Shown: in pieces, positions 26,817-36,402 of the stretch
Position numbering within the stretch: the first letter of the stretch is position 1
How the letters are laid out: every line of letters begins with the position of its first letter
Assembly: GCA_902580275.1 (NCBI GenBank)
Contig: CACHJZ010000003.1
Location: 104,992 to 168,991 of the forward strand
Length of the DNA stretch: 64,000 nucleotides
Reading direction: 5' to 3'
From: an uncultured Pelagibacteraceae bacterium
GTDB taxonomy: Bacteria > Pseudomonadota > Alphaproteobacteria > Pelagibacterales > Pelagibacteraceae
Notes under the pieces: generated by a model
Told to the model about the DNA's origin: nothing
What the model saw: only the letters and a program-made list of their open reading frames with translations
Databases searched by the model: none
Position numbers and translations under genes: made by a program

Positions 26817-28348
26817 TGTTTAAAATGTCTTGTTTTAGTAAATATTAGAATTGTTCCAGTTTTATTTGCAAAATTAACGATTTCCTTATCTCTAATTGAG
26901 CCATGTGGTTGAATTATTCCTGAAATTCCATTCTGTACTAATTTTTCTATTCCGTCAACAAATGGAAAAAAAGCATCAGAAGCAGCTAAAATTTCCTTAT
27001 TAGATATATTATGAAATTCATTCATTTTTTTTATAGCCACATCACAACTATCCAATCTGCTAGATTGACCTGATCCTATACCAACTGTTGATTTCTCATT
27101 TGTTAAAACAATGGCATTAGATTTTACAAATCTGCAGACATTAAAAGCAAAAATGAGATTTTGAAATGTCTTTTTACTAGGTTTAACTCTAGAAACGATT
27201 TTGAAATCATCATTTTTAAATTTTTTAATATCTGGGTCTTGGGAGAGTGCAAAGTTCATATTTGAAATTAAATTATTTCCATTTGATATTTTGTAGTTTT
27301 TACTATCAATTAAACGAACATTTTTTTTTCTTTTGAGAATTGATAATGCATTTTTATCGAAACCATTAGCAATTATTACTTCAAAAAATAATTTATTTAT
27401 TTGTGTAGCTAATGTTTTATTAATTTTAAAGTTACAAGAGACAATTCCTCCAAAAGCACTAATAGGATCACATTTATGTGCTAATATAAAGCTTTCCGTA
27501 TTGTTATTATGTACCGAAATTCCACAAGGATTACCATGCTTAACTATTACAGTGCCTTTGCCCTTTGGAAATGTTTTTGATATTTGTAATGCTGCAAAAA
27601 TATCAGAATAGTTATTAAAGCTTAATTGTTTACCGTTTAGTTTTTCAAGACCTAGATATTTTGAGGAATAAATAGCTCCCTCTTGATGTGGATTTTCCCC
27701 GTATCTAAGTTTTTCAATACGATTAAACCCTAGAACAATTTTTTTTGGAAATTTATTTGAGTAATTATTATTAAAATAATTATAAATTAACGATTCGTAA
27801 TAAGCTGTTTCACCAAAAGCCATGGATGCAGCCTTCTTTCTAAATTCTAAAGAGGTACCACCTTTATTTTGATTTATATTTTTTATCAAATATTCATATT
27901 GTGAAATATTTGTTATTACAGTTACATCATGGTAATTTTTTGCAGCAGCGCGGACCATTGTTGGTCCACCAATGTCAATATTTTCTATGATTTTACTATG
28001 ATTTTTTTTTTGTGAAATTGCTTTTTCAAATGGATAAAAATTTACAATAACTAAATCAATTTCATTATAATTTTGTTTTTTTAACTCATCTCTATGAGAT
28101 TTAGATTCTCTAATAGACATGATACCAGCATGGATCTTAGGATGTAAGGTTTTTACTCTTCCAGATAGAATTTCAGGGCTTTTAGTATATTTTGAAACTT
28201 CTTCACATTCAAAACCCATACTTTTTATTTTTCTGTAAGTACCGCCAGAGCTTAAAAATTTTATTTTAAATTTACTTAAGTTTTTTATTAAAAATCTCAA
28301 ATTTTTTTTATCAGATACAGAAATTAAAGCTCGCTTTATTTTTTTCAT
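26813..28348 (-). CDS. purH: Bifunctional AICAR formyltransferase / IMP cyclohydrolase
   Basis: Last two steps of IMP synthesis. It is 511 aa: an N-terminal MGS-like cyclohydrolase domain (ALISVSDKKNL start, then LSSGGTYRKI) and a C-terminal AICAR transformylase domain with the catalytic KHGNPCG motif (mid-protein). It overlaps the upstream heparinase-like gene by 4 nt. The heparinase-purH order is common in alphaproteobacteria. Confidence 0.97.
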   Translation of the reverse strand: MKKIKRALISVSDKKNLRFLIKNLSKFKIKFLSSGGTYRKIKSMGFECEEVSKYTKSPEILSGRVKTLHPKIHAGIMSIRESKSHRDELKKQNYNEIDLVIVNFYPFEKAISQKKNHSKIIENIDIGGPTMVRAAAKNYHDVTVITNISQYEYLIKNINQNKGGTSLEFRKKAASMAFGETAYYESLIYNYFNNNYSNKFPKKIVLGFNRIEKLRYGENPHQEGAIYSSKYLGLEKLNGKQLSFNNYSDIFAALQISKTFPKGKGTVIVKHGNPCGISVHNNNTESFILAHKCDPISAFGGIVSCNFKINKTLATQINKLFFEVIIANGFDKNALSILKRKKNVRLIDSKNYKISNGNNLISNMNFALSQDPDIKKFKNDDFKIVSRVKPSKKTFQNLIFAFNVCRFVKSNAIVLTNEKSTVGIGSGQSSRLDSCDVAIKKMNEFHNISNKEILAASDAFFPFVDGIEKLVQNGISGIIQPHGSIRDKEIVNFANKTGTILIFTKTRHFKH

Positions 28349-29976
28349 TTAACTTTCTCAATCTCCCATTTAATAATCATTTCCTCATATCCTATCCCAC
28401 CTGATATTAATATATTTTGGTTTTCTACATAATTATTCTTCTCTCCAAAGTATAAACCTGTTTCAAATGTAATTTTATTATTCAAAGATATAAATTTCCA
28501 CCCTTCATTTCTTAAACTAATATAAATTGATTTACCATCTTGAGTTTTCATTACTTTTGCTTCTGGATCCAAATGAAATCTTATTTCAAAATTTGAGGCC
28601 TTAAAATTTTTCTTTCTCTCTATTCTATCTACACCAGTCAGTTTACAAGTGTCGTGAAAAAATTCGATTTTTCTGTGATGTAAAATACCAAATTTTTTAT
28701 AATATCCGTTATGTGAGGCCTCTAAAGACCAATAATCATTTTTATTAAAAACTTCTTTCTTTAATATTTTTAAGGAACTATTTATTTTGTTAATTCCATT
28801 TGATTGTTTTAAAAAACTAACTGAGGAGGTGTTATCAATATTTAAACTACTATGACATGCAGTTGATTTAGATATTAGATTTAGCTGGTGTTTATAATTC
28901 TGGAAATATCCAGAGTTACAAATTATCTTATTATCATTACTCATAAATTCAAATGATAATGCGCCAGATTGATAATCTTTTGAGTATTCTTTTTCTGGAG
29001 GAGGCCCTAAATCAGCCGCCAGACAAAATTTTTTGTTTTTAAGAAATATGTAACTACCAGTCTCATAATTTTCATTTTTAAAATTATAACCTAATCTTTT
29101 TAAAAAATTGTCAAAGGCATAATTATCTCCTAATTGATTGCCATTAAACAAAAAACTTTTTTTCGTATTTTTATGTATTAAAACATAAGACTGTCCTAAA
29201 TGGAAAATAATTTCATTTAAATAATCCGGGATTTCATTTTGAGATTCTTTTAACCATTCTCTGATCAAAACAAAATATTTTAAATAAAATACAAGTTGCC
29301 GGATATTTCTAGATCTTGGAAAACCTTCATTATCAAATGATAATCTTATTATTTTTTTTAACAACTTAAGGCCATAAATGATAAAATTTTTGTCGTTGTA
29401 GGCGATTCCTGTCAGAACTACTGCAGAACAGCCTATCATTTTATCATCGACCCATGTTGATCTTTCAATTTCGTTAATAAGATGATTAATTTGCTTTTTT
29501 ATAATTTCATCAAATTTATTTTTGTATTCATCCTTGCTATCTTCATATGTTAATTTTGAGTTTGATATCCAGGAAATAATTCTTTTTGAAAGTGTATCAA
29601 CTTCCCAGCTTGATACGTTGTAATCATTATTTTTTTCTATCCATTTAAGAATAATAGATTGAATCTCATTTTTAGATGAGTTTAAGTCTAAAGAAAATAA
29701 CCAAAAAAAACTGTGTAAATTTTTATAATCTTTTGACCGTAAATTTTTATTTTCCCATATATTATTTAATAAGAAGTTATCTATATTTTTTTTTTCTTTA
29801 TTATATTTAATTAAACAATCTAATAAACTTCTACTTGGTTTATATTTTAAATTATTAGAATTTATTCTAGAGATTTTTTTATTATATAAGCTTGAATTTA
29901 AATAATACTGTCTTATTTGTGAATTTAGAAAAGTAAAAAATTCATTTAAATAGTTTAATGAGTTTTTTAAAATCAT
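28345..29976 (-). CDS. Heparinase II/III family protein
   Basis: A 543 aa protein with an alpha/alpha-toroid N-terminal part and a C-terminal beta-sheet domain of the heparinase II/III-like family. Recognisable segments are FPRSRNIRQLVFYLKYFVL in the toroid, NGNQLGDNYAFDNFL, GSYIFLKNKKFCLAADLGPP, and HSSLNIDN with a following beta-rich region. No signal peptide is visible. The substrate is unknown; the gene persists beside purH in many alphaproteobacteria, where a role in envelope polysaccharide turnover has been guessed but not shown. Residues needed for uronate lyase catalysis were not verified. Confidence 0.82.
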   Translation of the reverse strand: MILKNSLNYLNEFFTFLNSQIRQYYLNSSLYNKKISRINSNNLKYKPSRSLLDCLIKYNKEKKNIDNFLLNNIWENKNLRSKDYKNLHSFFWLFSLDLNSSKNEIQSIILKWIEKNNDYNVSSWEVDTLSKRIISWISNSKLTYEDSKDEYKNKFDEIIKKQINHLINEIERSTWVDDKMIGCSAVVLTGIAYNDKNFIIYGLKLLKKIIRLSFDNEGFPRSRNIRQLVFYLKYFVLIREWLKESQNEIPDYLNEIIFHLGQSYVLIHKNTKKSFLFNGNQLGDNYAFDNFLKRLGYNFKNENYETGSYIFLKNKKFCLAADLGPPPEKEYSKDYQSGALSFEFMSNDNKIICNSGYFQNYKHQLNLISKSTACHSSLNIDNTSSVSFLKQSNGINKINSSLKILKKEVFNKNDYWSLEASHNGYYKKFGILHHRKIEFFHDTCKLTGVDRIERKKNFKASNFEIRFHLDPEAKVMKTQDGKSIYISLRNEGWKFISLNNKITFETGLYFGEKNNYVENQNILISGGIGYEEMIIKWEIEKVK

Positions 29977-29980
29977 TTAA

Positions 29981-30637
29981 TTAAGATCTAAGTAATTCAA
30001 TATTTTTTTTTATATCTCCATTATTATCTTTAAAAATAGTTGTGCCTGAGACTAGAATATTAGCACCTGCCTCTATAACAAGTTTATTATTTTGAAAATT
30101 AATTCCTCCATCTACTTCAATTTCAAAATTAAATTTTTTTTCATCTTTTATTTTTTTTAAATTTTTGATTTTATCTAATATTTTTGATATAAATTTTTGT
30201 CCCCCAAAACCAGGATACACTGTCATTACAAGAACAAGATTTATATCTCCTAAGTATTTTTCAATAGTTTTTATCTGTGTATCAGGATTAAGTGACAAAC
30301 CAACTTTTTTTCCCAAACTTTTAACTAGGTTAACAGATTCTTTTATATTTTTAGTAGCCTCTGGGTGAATCGTAATAATATCTGCACCAGCTTCCGAGAA
30401 ATTTTTTATATATTTGTGAACTGGAGATATCATTAAATGTACGTCGAAAGGTAAAGTTGTATATTTACGAAGTGATTTTATTACGGGAGGACCAATCGTT
30501 AGATTTGGAACAAAGTGACCATCCATAACATCTACATGTATCATGTCTGCCCCACCATCTTCCAACTTCTTAATCTCAGATCCGAGTTTACTAAAGTCTC
30601 CTGCTAGAATGGATGGTGAAATTTGTATTTTTTTCAT
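29981..30637 (-). CDS. rpe: Ribulose-phosphate 3-epimerase
   Basis: Interconverts ribulose 5-phosphate and xylulose 5-phosphate. It is a 218 aa TIM barrel. PSILAGDFSKLG carries the conserved Ser, MIHVDVMDGHFVPNLTIGP the first metal ligands (His, Asp), VMTVYPGFGGQKF the conserved loop, and EVDGGIN a second Asp. It ends 5 bp before the heparinase-like start and so heads rpe-heparinase-purH. Confidence 0.96.
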   Translation of the reverse strand: MKKIQISPSILAGDFSKLGSEIKKLEDGGADMIHVDVMDGHFVPNLTIGPPVIKSLRKYTTLPFDVHLMISPVHKYIKNFSEAGADIITIHPEATKNIKESVNLVKSLGKKVGLSLNPDTQIKTIEKYLGDINLVLVMTVYPGFGGQKFISKILDKIKNLKKIKDEKKFNFEIEVDGGINFQNNKLVIEAGANILVSGTTIFKDNNGDIKKNIELLRS

Positions 30638-30682
30638 TGATAGTATTTAACTTAGTAGTATCAATTTTATTGAAAAATAAAA

Positions 30683-31027
30683 TTATTTTTTACCAAATAA
30701 ATCGTAAATCAGTCTAGAAATTTCACTATCGAGTGGAAATGACAGCATGCCCATCTCCCCGTATCCAAGCATTACCGGCAATAAATAGAATCTAATCATG
30801 AAAATAAACCATGCGATGTATAGAGGTACAACTCCTCTTATAAGAAAGCTTGGTGTCATAAACTTAAATAAGTTTAAAATTGGATTGGTTAATTTTACAA
30901 AAGCTTTCATAAAAAAAAACTCAGAATCCTCTTTTTGGAAGATGTTCATCGCTGATCTCCCAATTAAGGTATACATAACAACTCCAAGTATGTAATCAAT
31001 GATATACACGTAAACTGGAATTTCCAT
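30683..31027 (-). CDS. YggT-like membrane protein
   Basis: A 114 aa integral membrane protein with about three hydrophobic segments. The central motif KLTNPILNLFKFMTPSFL resembles the YggT repeat (TEP-L-P-R-..P). Function unknown; YggT proteins have been tied to osmotic tolerance and envelope processes. It lies between rpe and a terminator that follows the symporter genes, and so probably has its own promoter just upstream of 31027. A second YggT-family gene is at 40241-40534. Confidence 0.65.
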   Translation of the reverse strand: MEIPVYVYIIDYILGVVMYTLIGRSAMNIFQKEDSEFFFMKAFVKLTNPILNLFKFMTPSFLIRGVVPLYIAWFIFMIRFYLLPVMLGYGEMGMLSFPLDSEISRLIYDLFGKK

Positions 31028-31053
31028 AAATCAAGATGAGCTTAAATTTATAA

Positions 31054-31079
31054 GAAGGGGCGAAAATTATCGCCCCTTC
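31054..31079 (-). terminator. Hairpin terminator after the sodium/solute symporter operon
   Basis: A perfect 10 bp stem, GAAGGGGCGA at 31054-31063 and TCGCCCCTTC at 31070-31079, with a 6 nt loop. Read on the minus strand it follows the symporter stop (31092) by 12 bp and is followed by an A/T tract (TTATAAATTT) rather than a clean T-run. It is one of only two strong GC-rich hairpins in the window. Confidence 0.75.
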
Positions 31080-31091
31080 AAAATATCTTAC

Positions 31092-32930
31092 TTAGTGTTG
31101 TTTACCAAGTATAGTTTTACCTGTAGGTATACGAACTTCGTCTATCATTTTTTGAGTAGAGCTGTCCGGTGCTGGTGTCATTAAACTGACAACAACCATA
31201 ACTACTAGACACACACTAGCCCCGATAATACCGAAACGTAAGTGGTCAATACCTAACCATGCTGGATTACCCATAAATTTAGGATAAACGTAGATTAGAT
31301 AAGCTGTACCTGACGCTAGACCAGTTATCATACCTGCTATAGCACCCTGCCTTGTTGCTCTCTTCCACCATACTCCTAATACAAGCGGGAAGAACAAACC
31401 TGACATTGCAAAGTCAAATGCCCATGCAACTGCACCAAGGATACTTGTAATCCTCATTGATGCAATATAAGCACCAGCGGCTCCGATAACTATTAAAAGT
31501 CCTCTAGCTACTAGCAATCTTTTTCTTACATCTGCTTTTGGATCAATGATTTTGTAATAAACATCATGTGATAAAGCATTTGCAATTGCTAAAATCAATC
31601 CGTCAGCTGTTGACATCGCTGCAGCCATTCCTCCAGCAGCAACTAGTCCAGAAATTACATATGGCAATCCCGCAACTTCAGGAGTTGATAATACAACAAC
31701 ATCACCTCTCATAAACCATTCGTTTAACTGAAGAACGCCGTCTCCATTAAAGTCAGCTATGAAAGCTTGTTTCTGAGCAGTCCATGCTTGCACCCAATCA
31801 ATTGACATTACAGCAGAAATATCTTTTCCAATAATTCCTGTTGCTAAATTTGGATCCATTAATGAAAGCTTAGATAATGTTGCTAGCATTGGCGCAGAGG
31901 TATAAAGCAATGCAATAAAGAATAGTGACCAAGCCACTGATTTTCTTGCAGCCTTAACGCTAGGAGTTGTGAAGTACCTCATTAAAATGTGTGGTAAAGA
32001 AGCTGTTCCCACCATCATACAAATTACTAATGAAATAAACTTCCAAGCAGCCATTCCGCCTGCTGGCACTTCCGAGTGAGGCAATGAAATAGATTTCAAT
32101 CCTCCAGGAACACCCGCAGCTTTAACATCTGCAGCAGCATTTTTGACTAAACCGAATTGAGCCTCTAGTTCGCCTAATCTTGCAACTTCTTCTCCCAACA
32201 TTAAATGTGGAAAGAATCCGTAGCCACCTTTATTACTTATCCAGAATATTGGCAGCAAGTAAGCTATGATCAACACGATGTATTGAGCAACTTGTGTCCA
32301 AGTAACCGCTCTCATTCCACCTAACATTGAACATAATAAAATACTTACTAAACCAACCCATACTCCTAGTTCAAAAGGAATAGCAAGCGCTCTAGCAGCA
32401 ATTGTTCCAGTTGCGTTAATTTGTGCAGTCACATAAGTGAAAGACGCCAAAGTTAAAACTACCACAGCGCAGAACCTTGCAAGGTTTCCACCATATCTAG
32501 TTCCAATGAAGTCTGGCACTGTATAACATCCAAACTTTCTTAAATAAGGTGCAAGCAATGATGATACTAATATGTATCCTCCAGTCCACCCAATTAAGAA
32601 TGCCATGTATGTGTATCCACCGAAGTAAATTCCACCTGCCATAGCAACAAACGAAGCACCTGACATCCAGTCAGCCGCAGTCGCCATACCGTTAAAAACA
32701 GTTGGAACTGATCTTCCCGCAACATAGTACGCATCAACTTGAACAGTTCTAGACATCCATCCTATAAAAGCATAGATACAAACTGTAAAAGCAACGAACA
32801 ATATACCTATTGTTTTCGCAGTCATACCAGCTTGTTCCGCAATAGCCATCAGAATGATGAATACTAAGAAACCACCAGTATAAGTTCCGTAAATTTTAGG
32901 TAAGTTGTCGATAAATTTTCCTTTAAACAT
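31092..32930 (-). CDS. Sodium:solute symporter large subunit (acetate/ActP-like, VC_2705-type)
   Basis: A 612 aa SSS-family transporter that pairs with a DUF4212 small subunit. I took ATG at 32930 because GGGGAGGA lies six nt upstream; a longer frame starting at 32963 would add 11 residues inside the small-subunit gene. About 13 membrane helices, with GRSVPTVFNGMATAADWMSG and the GGMRAVTWTQVAQY region typical of SSS. Two non-membrane insertions are notable: a hydrophilic loop (about 250-290) and a loop at 393-404 with a canonical EF-hand pattern D-N-D-G-...-E. The neighbouring acetyl-CoA synthetase gene suggests acetate or a related short carboxylate as substrate. Confidence 0.85.
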   Translation of the reverse strand: MFKGKFIDNLPKIYGTYTGGFLVFIILMAIAEQAGMTAKTIGILFVAFTVCIYAFIGWMSRTVQVDAYYVAGRSVPTVFNGMATAADWMSGASFVAMAGGIYFGGYTYMAFLIGWTGGYILVSSLLAPYLRKFGCYTVPDFIGTRYGGNLARFCAVVVLTLASFTYVTAQINATGTIAARALAIPFELGVWVGLVSILLCSMLGGMRAVTWTQVAQYIVLIIAYLLPIFWISNKGGYGFFPHLMLGEEVARLGELEAQFGLVKNAAADVKAAGVPGGLKSISLPHSEVPAGGMAAWKFISLVICMMVGTASLPHILMRYFTTPSVKAARKSVAWSLFFIALLYTSAPMLATLSKLSLMDPNLATGIIGKDISAVMSIDWVQAWTAQKQAFIADFNGDGVLQLNEWFMRGDVVVLSTPEVAGLPYVISGLVAAGGMAAAMSTADGLILAIANALSHDVYYKIIDPKADVRKRLLVARGLLIVIGAAGAYIASMRITSILGAVAWAFDFAMSGLFFPLVLGVWWKRATRQGAIAGMITGLASGTAYLIYVYPKFMGNPAWLGIDHLRFGIIGASVCLVVMVVVSLMTPAPDSSTQKMIDEVRIPTGKTILGKQH

Positions 32931-33190
32931 TAATCGTCCTCCCCTCGTTCGGCAAAGCCGCATTCTTCATCTATTTTTTCTTGTCTATTAGCTGACCAGA
33001 ATAGGATGATCACGAAAGCCACAATCGATCCTTGTGCACACATATAGTAAGCTAAAGGGTAACCAAGAAAACTAGCTGAGTTTAAACTTTCACCAAACAT
33101 GAAGATTATGTAACCGAAGAAAAACCAAAGTGCTAATGTAAGAAACATATTTCCCTTTGTTTTTTCCCAGTGTTTTTCTTTGTTTGACAT
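32930..33190 (-). CDS. Sodium:solute symporter small subunit (DUF4212)
   Basis: An 86 aa protein with two membrane helices (about 14-36 and 44-66), and the FGYPLAYYMCAQGS segment typical of DUF4212 small subunits, which always accompany the VC_2705-type large subunit. Its stop overlaps the large-subunit start (TAATG), so the two are translationally coupled. A strong SD (GGGAGGG) precedes it, suggesting high expression. Confidence 0.88.
   Translation of the reverse strand: MSNKEKHWEKTKGNMFLTLALWFFFGYIIFMFGESLNSASFLGYPLAYYMCAQGSIVAFVIILFWSANRQEKIDEECGFAERGEDD
32937..32944 (-). promoter_or_regulatory. Shine-Dalgarno of symporter large subunit
   Basis: GGGGAGGA on the minus strand, six nt upstream of ATG at 32930. 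It decides the start of the large subunit over the in-frame ATG 33 nt further upstream. Confidence 0.75.
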
Positions 33191-33196
33191 TTTTTT

Positions 33197-33203
33197 CCCT
33201 CCC
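33197..33203 (-). promoter_or_regulatory. Shine-Dalgarno of symporter small subunit
   Basis: GGGAGGG on the minus strand, six nt upstream of ATG at 33190. Unusually strong for this window, where most genes lack a clear SD. Confidence 0.7.
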
Positions 33204-33298
33204 TATAGGTTAAAAACAGGAATCATACTCATTTACTAGTTGAATGGAACCCCTAAAAATTATCACATCTGCAACAAATAAGGTGATATAACAGTTTT

Positions 33299-33925
33299 AT
33301 GAGCTCTAAATACAAGCTGAAGTTGAAAGACCTTAAGTTAGATTACATAAGGGAATACGTTTCCCCAATATTTAATTTTTTAAAACCAAAAAAAAAGATA
33401 ACTAATATCAGTGATCTTGAAAATTTTGTACAAAGAAAGTCTGCTTGGGTAAGTCAAGAAACTCTCTATGGATATTTAAAGACTAGGATGGGAACTAAAT
33501 ATGTTCTTATGTTTGAGGATGAAATATTTTTAGAGTCTATAAACAAGGCTAAATGGAATATTTATTCTGAGTGTTTACAAGATCTCACCTTGTATTGTCT
33601 TTCATACTTAAAAAATAAATATAACTTTGATCAAGTCAACCAAGCACAAACTATCATTGAGAATATTTTCACAGAGGAAAAATCAAATGGAATGCCTGAT
33701 GAAGTTATAGAAAAATCTAAATCTAACTTTGCAAACAGAATTAATAAAGTGCAATGGTCAGAACACCACAACAATTCCCCTTTTGAGAACAGTGGTTATG
33801 CATTATACAAATGGGCTCCAATTGCTGATGAATTGAAAAAGTTGGATAAAAAAATAGTATTAAATTCAATTCATCTAAAATGGGAAAATATAAAAAAAGA
33901 GTTTTCTAATTTAATAAATCTTTAA
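33299..33925 (+). CDS. Conserved-looking hypothetical protein next to acetate genes
   Basis: I do not recognise a domain in this 208 aa protein. It is soluble, mixed alpha/beta by appearance, with aromatic-rich helices ([35 protein letters not shown]) and a Trp-containing stretch ([18 protein letters not shown]). No signal peptide or membrane segment. It is divergent from the symporter genes (108 bp gap) and convergent on acs, sharing the TTAA stop tetramer, so a link with acetate use is possible by position only. Confidence 0.6.
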   Translation: MSSKYKLKLKDLKLDYIREYVSPIFNFLKPKKKITNISDLENFVQRKSAWVSQETLYGYLKTRMGTKYVLMFEDEIFLESINKAKWNIYSECLQDLTLYCLSYLKNKYNFDQVNQAQTIIENIFTEEKSNGMPDEVIEKSKSNFANRINKVQWSEHHNNSPFENSGYALYKWAPIADELKKLDKKIVLNSIHLKWENIKKEFSNLINL

Positions 33926-35967
33926 ATATTCTTTCTATTATCTACCAATGAAGACACAACAGACGGGTCTGCTAGTGTAGTTGTATCGCCAAGTTGTTCA
34001 TGTTCGTTAGCTGCAATTTTTCGCAAAATTCTCCTCATTATTTTTCCAGATCTAGTTTTCGGCAATCCAGGAGCAAATTGAATAAAATCTGGTGTAGCTA
34101 TTGGTCCTATTTGTTTTCTTACCCAAAGTTTTAGATCTCTTTCTAAATCTCCGTCTGGGTTTTCTCCTGCATTTAGAGTTACATAACAGTATAAACCATT
34201 ACCTTTTATGTCATGTGGGTAACCAACTACTGCAGCTTCAGCAACTTTTGGATGTGCAACAAATGCACTTTCAATTTCTGCAGTACCAAGATTGTGACCT
34301 GAGACTATAATAACATCATCTACTCGACCAGTAATCCAGTAATAACCATCTTTATCTCTTCTACATCCATCTCCAGTAAAATATTTTCCGTCAAATTGAG
34401 AAAAATAAGTATCTATAAATCTTTGGTGATCTCCATAAACTGTTCGCATTTGACCCGGCCATGATTGCGCAATACATAATCTACCTTTTGCTTCTCCTTT
34501 AAGAACTTTACCGTCTTGATCAACGATCACTGGTTTGATTCCATAAAAAGGTTTAGTTGCTGATCCTGGTTTGAGATCTATCGCTCCCGTTTGTGGACTA
34601 ATTAAAATACCGCCAGTTTCCGTTTGCCACCAAGTATCTACTATAGGACATTTAGATTCACCAACAGTTTTATAATACCATTGCCATGCTTCTGGGTTAA
34701 TAGGCTCACCAACGGTTCCTAGCAATTTAAGAGATTTTCTGGACGTTTTTTTAACTGGTCCATCACCCTCTCTCATTAAAGCTCTGATTGCTGTTGGAGC
34801 TGTATAAAATATGTTAACTTTATATTTATCAACTATTTGCCACCATCTTGATGTGTCAGGATAAGTTGGTATTCCTTCAAACATAATTGTTGTAGCACCG
34901 TTCGCAAGCGGACCATAGATTATATAGCTATGACCGGTTATCCAGCCTATATCTGCAGTACACCAGTAAATATCTTTTGGTTTGTAATTAAAAATATATT
35001 GATGTGTCATTGAAGCATAAACCATGTATCCACCAGTAGTATGAAGGACACCTTTAGGTTTTCCAGTTGATCCCGAAGTATACAAAATAAATAAAGGATC
35101 TTCCGCATTCATTTCCTCTGGTTCACAAACTGGAGATGCTTTTTTAATTATTTCGTTATACCAAACATCTCTACTTTCATCCCAATTAATCCTATTTCCA
35201 GTCCTTTTAACAACAATACATTTCTTTACATTTGGACAGTGGATTAAAGCTTCATCTGTAATTGACTTTAAAGGTATAATTTTTCCACCTCTTAAACCCT
35301 CATCAGCTGTAATAACATAATCTGATTTGCAATCGTTAATTCTGCCTGCAATACTGTCAGGAGAAAAACCGCCAAAAATAATTGAATGTATCGCGCCTAT
35401 TCGTGCACAAGCTAACATAGCATAAGCTAATTCAGGAATCATAGTTAAATAAATGGTAACTCTATCACCTTTCTTAATACCTAAATCTTTTAAAGCATTA
35501 GCGGTTTTTGAAACTTCTTGATGCAGTTGCTTATAAGTGATTTTTTTCTGTACTTTAGGATCATCCCCTACCCATATAATAGCAGTTTTATCTTTATTTT
35601 TTTTTAAATGTCGGTCTATACAATTTGCAGAAGCATTTAGAGTTCCGTCATAATACCAATTTATATTAACATCTGTCTTGCTATATTTTACATCCTTAAT
35701 TTTTGTATATGGCTTAATCCAATTAATTCTTTTACCTTCCTTTTTCCAAAAGTCCTCATTATGTTTAATAGAGTCATTATATTTTTTTTCATACTGTTTT
35801 TTATTAACCAACGCTTTTTTCTGCCAGTCAGATTTGGTTTTTATTAAATTATTATCTTTTACTTTTTCCTTAGAAAGTATTGATTTTTTTTTCTTTAAAG
35901 AGGTATGTTTAGACTTTCTTTTATTTTTTCTTACTTTTCTTTTTTTTCTCTTAGTTTTTTTTTTCAT
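33922..35967 (-). CDS. acs: Acetyl-CoA synthetase with basic N-terminal extension
   Basis: AMP-forming ligase: acetate + ATP + CoA to acetyl-CoA. It is 681 aa against about 650 for typical Acs. The AMP-binding motif [12 protein letters not shown], the WWQTETGG motif, [20 protein letters not shown] and the C-terminal acetylatable Lys in [10 protein letters not shown] are all present. The first 37 residues contain 22 Lys/Arg and precede the usual family start near SDWQKKA. No in-frame alternative start lies between, so the extension appears real. Together with the symporter pair it forms an acetate-uptake and activation module. Confidence 0.95.
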   Translation of the reverse strand: MKKKTKRKKRKVRKNKRKSKHTSLKKKKSILSKEKVKDNNLIKTKSDWQKKALVNKKQYEKKYNDSIKHNEDFWKKEGKRINWIKPYTKIKDVKYSKTDVNINWYYDGTLNASANCIDRHLKKNKDKTAIIWVGDDPKVQKKITYKQLHQEVSKTANALKDLGIKKGDRVTIYLTMIPELAYAMLACARIGAIHSIIFGGFSPDSIAGRINDCKSDYVITADEGLRGGKIIPLKSITDEALIHCPNVKKCIVVKRTGNRINWDESRDVWYNEIIKKASPVCEPEEMNAEDPLFILYTSGSTGKPKGVLHTTGGYMVYASMTHQYIFNYKPKDIYWCTADIGWITGHSYIIYGPLANGATTIMFEGIPTYPDTSRWWQIVDKYKVNIFYTAPTAIRALMREGDGPVKKTSRKSLKLLGTVGEPINPEAWQWYYKTVGESKCPIVDTWWQTETGGILISPQTGAIDLKPGSATKPFYGIKPVIVDQDGKVLKGEAKGRLCIAQSWPGQMRTVYGDHQRFIDTYFSQFDGKYFTGDGCRRDKDGYYWITGRVDDVIIVSGHNLGTAEIESAFVAHPKVAEAAVVGYPHDIKGNGLYCYVTLNAGENPDGDLERDLKLWVRKQIGPIATPDFIQFAPGLPKTRSGKIMRRILRKIAANEHEQLGDTTTLADPSVVSSLVDNRKNI

Positions 35968-35979
35968 AAAAAATGGTAT

Positions 35980-36402
35980 TTATTTTCTAATATTACTAAT
36001 CTTATTAATAATTTTCCAGCTTTTAGTATCTATAGGCATAACCGATAATCTGCTTTGTTTTACTAGCAAAAGTTCTTTCAAATAAGGATGTTTTTTAATT
36101 GAGCTTAATGAAATTGATTTAGTAAAAGTTTTTTTATGCTTTACTCTTACAGCAACAAAATATTTTTTTTTATCTGTTGGATCTTTAAATGCTTCTTTTA
36201 TAACTTGGACAATACCCACTATTTCTTTCCCAATGTTTGAGTGATAAAAAAAACATAAATCACCTTTTCGCATTTTTTTCAAATTATTTGCAGCTTGATA
36301 GTTTCTTACACCATCCCATATAGCACCCCTTTCCCCAGCATTTTCCTGGTTGGTGATAGACCACACATTAGGTTCAGACTTAAGTAACCAATATTTAATC
36401 AT
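35980..36402 (-). CDS. EVE domain protein
   Basis: A 140 aa single-domain EVE (PUA-like) protein, related to human thymocyte nuclear protein 1. It starts YWLLKSEPNVWSI and has WDGVRNYQAANNLKKMRKGD, both hallmark segments; EVE domains bind modified bases in DNA or RNA. In alphaproteobacteria it often sits by tsaD and YciI-like genes; here it overlaps tsaD by 4 nt. The specific modified base is unknown. Confidence 0.9.
   Translation of the reverse strand: MIKYWLLKSEPNVWSITNQENAGERGAIWDGVRNYQAANNLKKMRKGDLCFFYHSNIGKEIVGIVQVIKEAFKDPTDKKKYFVAVRVKHKKTFTKSISLSSIKKHPYLKELLLVKQSRLSVMPIDTKSWKIINKISNIRK

Noticed and set aside
31092..31092. Riboswitches (glycine, TPP, SAM types) before transport and amino-acid genes
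   Set aside because: No conserved core sequence of these classes was seen in the gaps ahead of the symporter, TRAP, argG or his genes.
32930..32963. Longer start for the symporter large subunit (11 extra residues)
   Set aside because: The strong SD is placed for ATG 32930 and the extra residues overlap the small-subunit gene.
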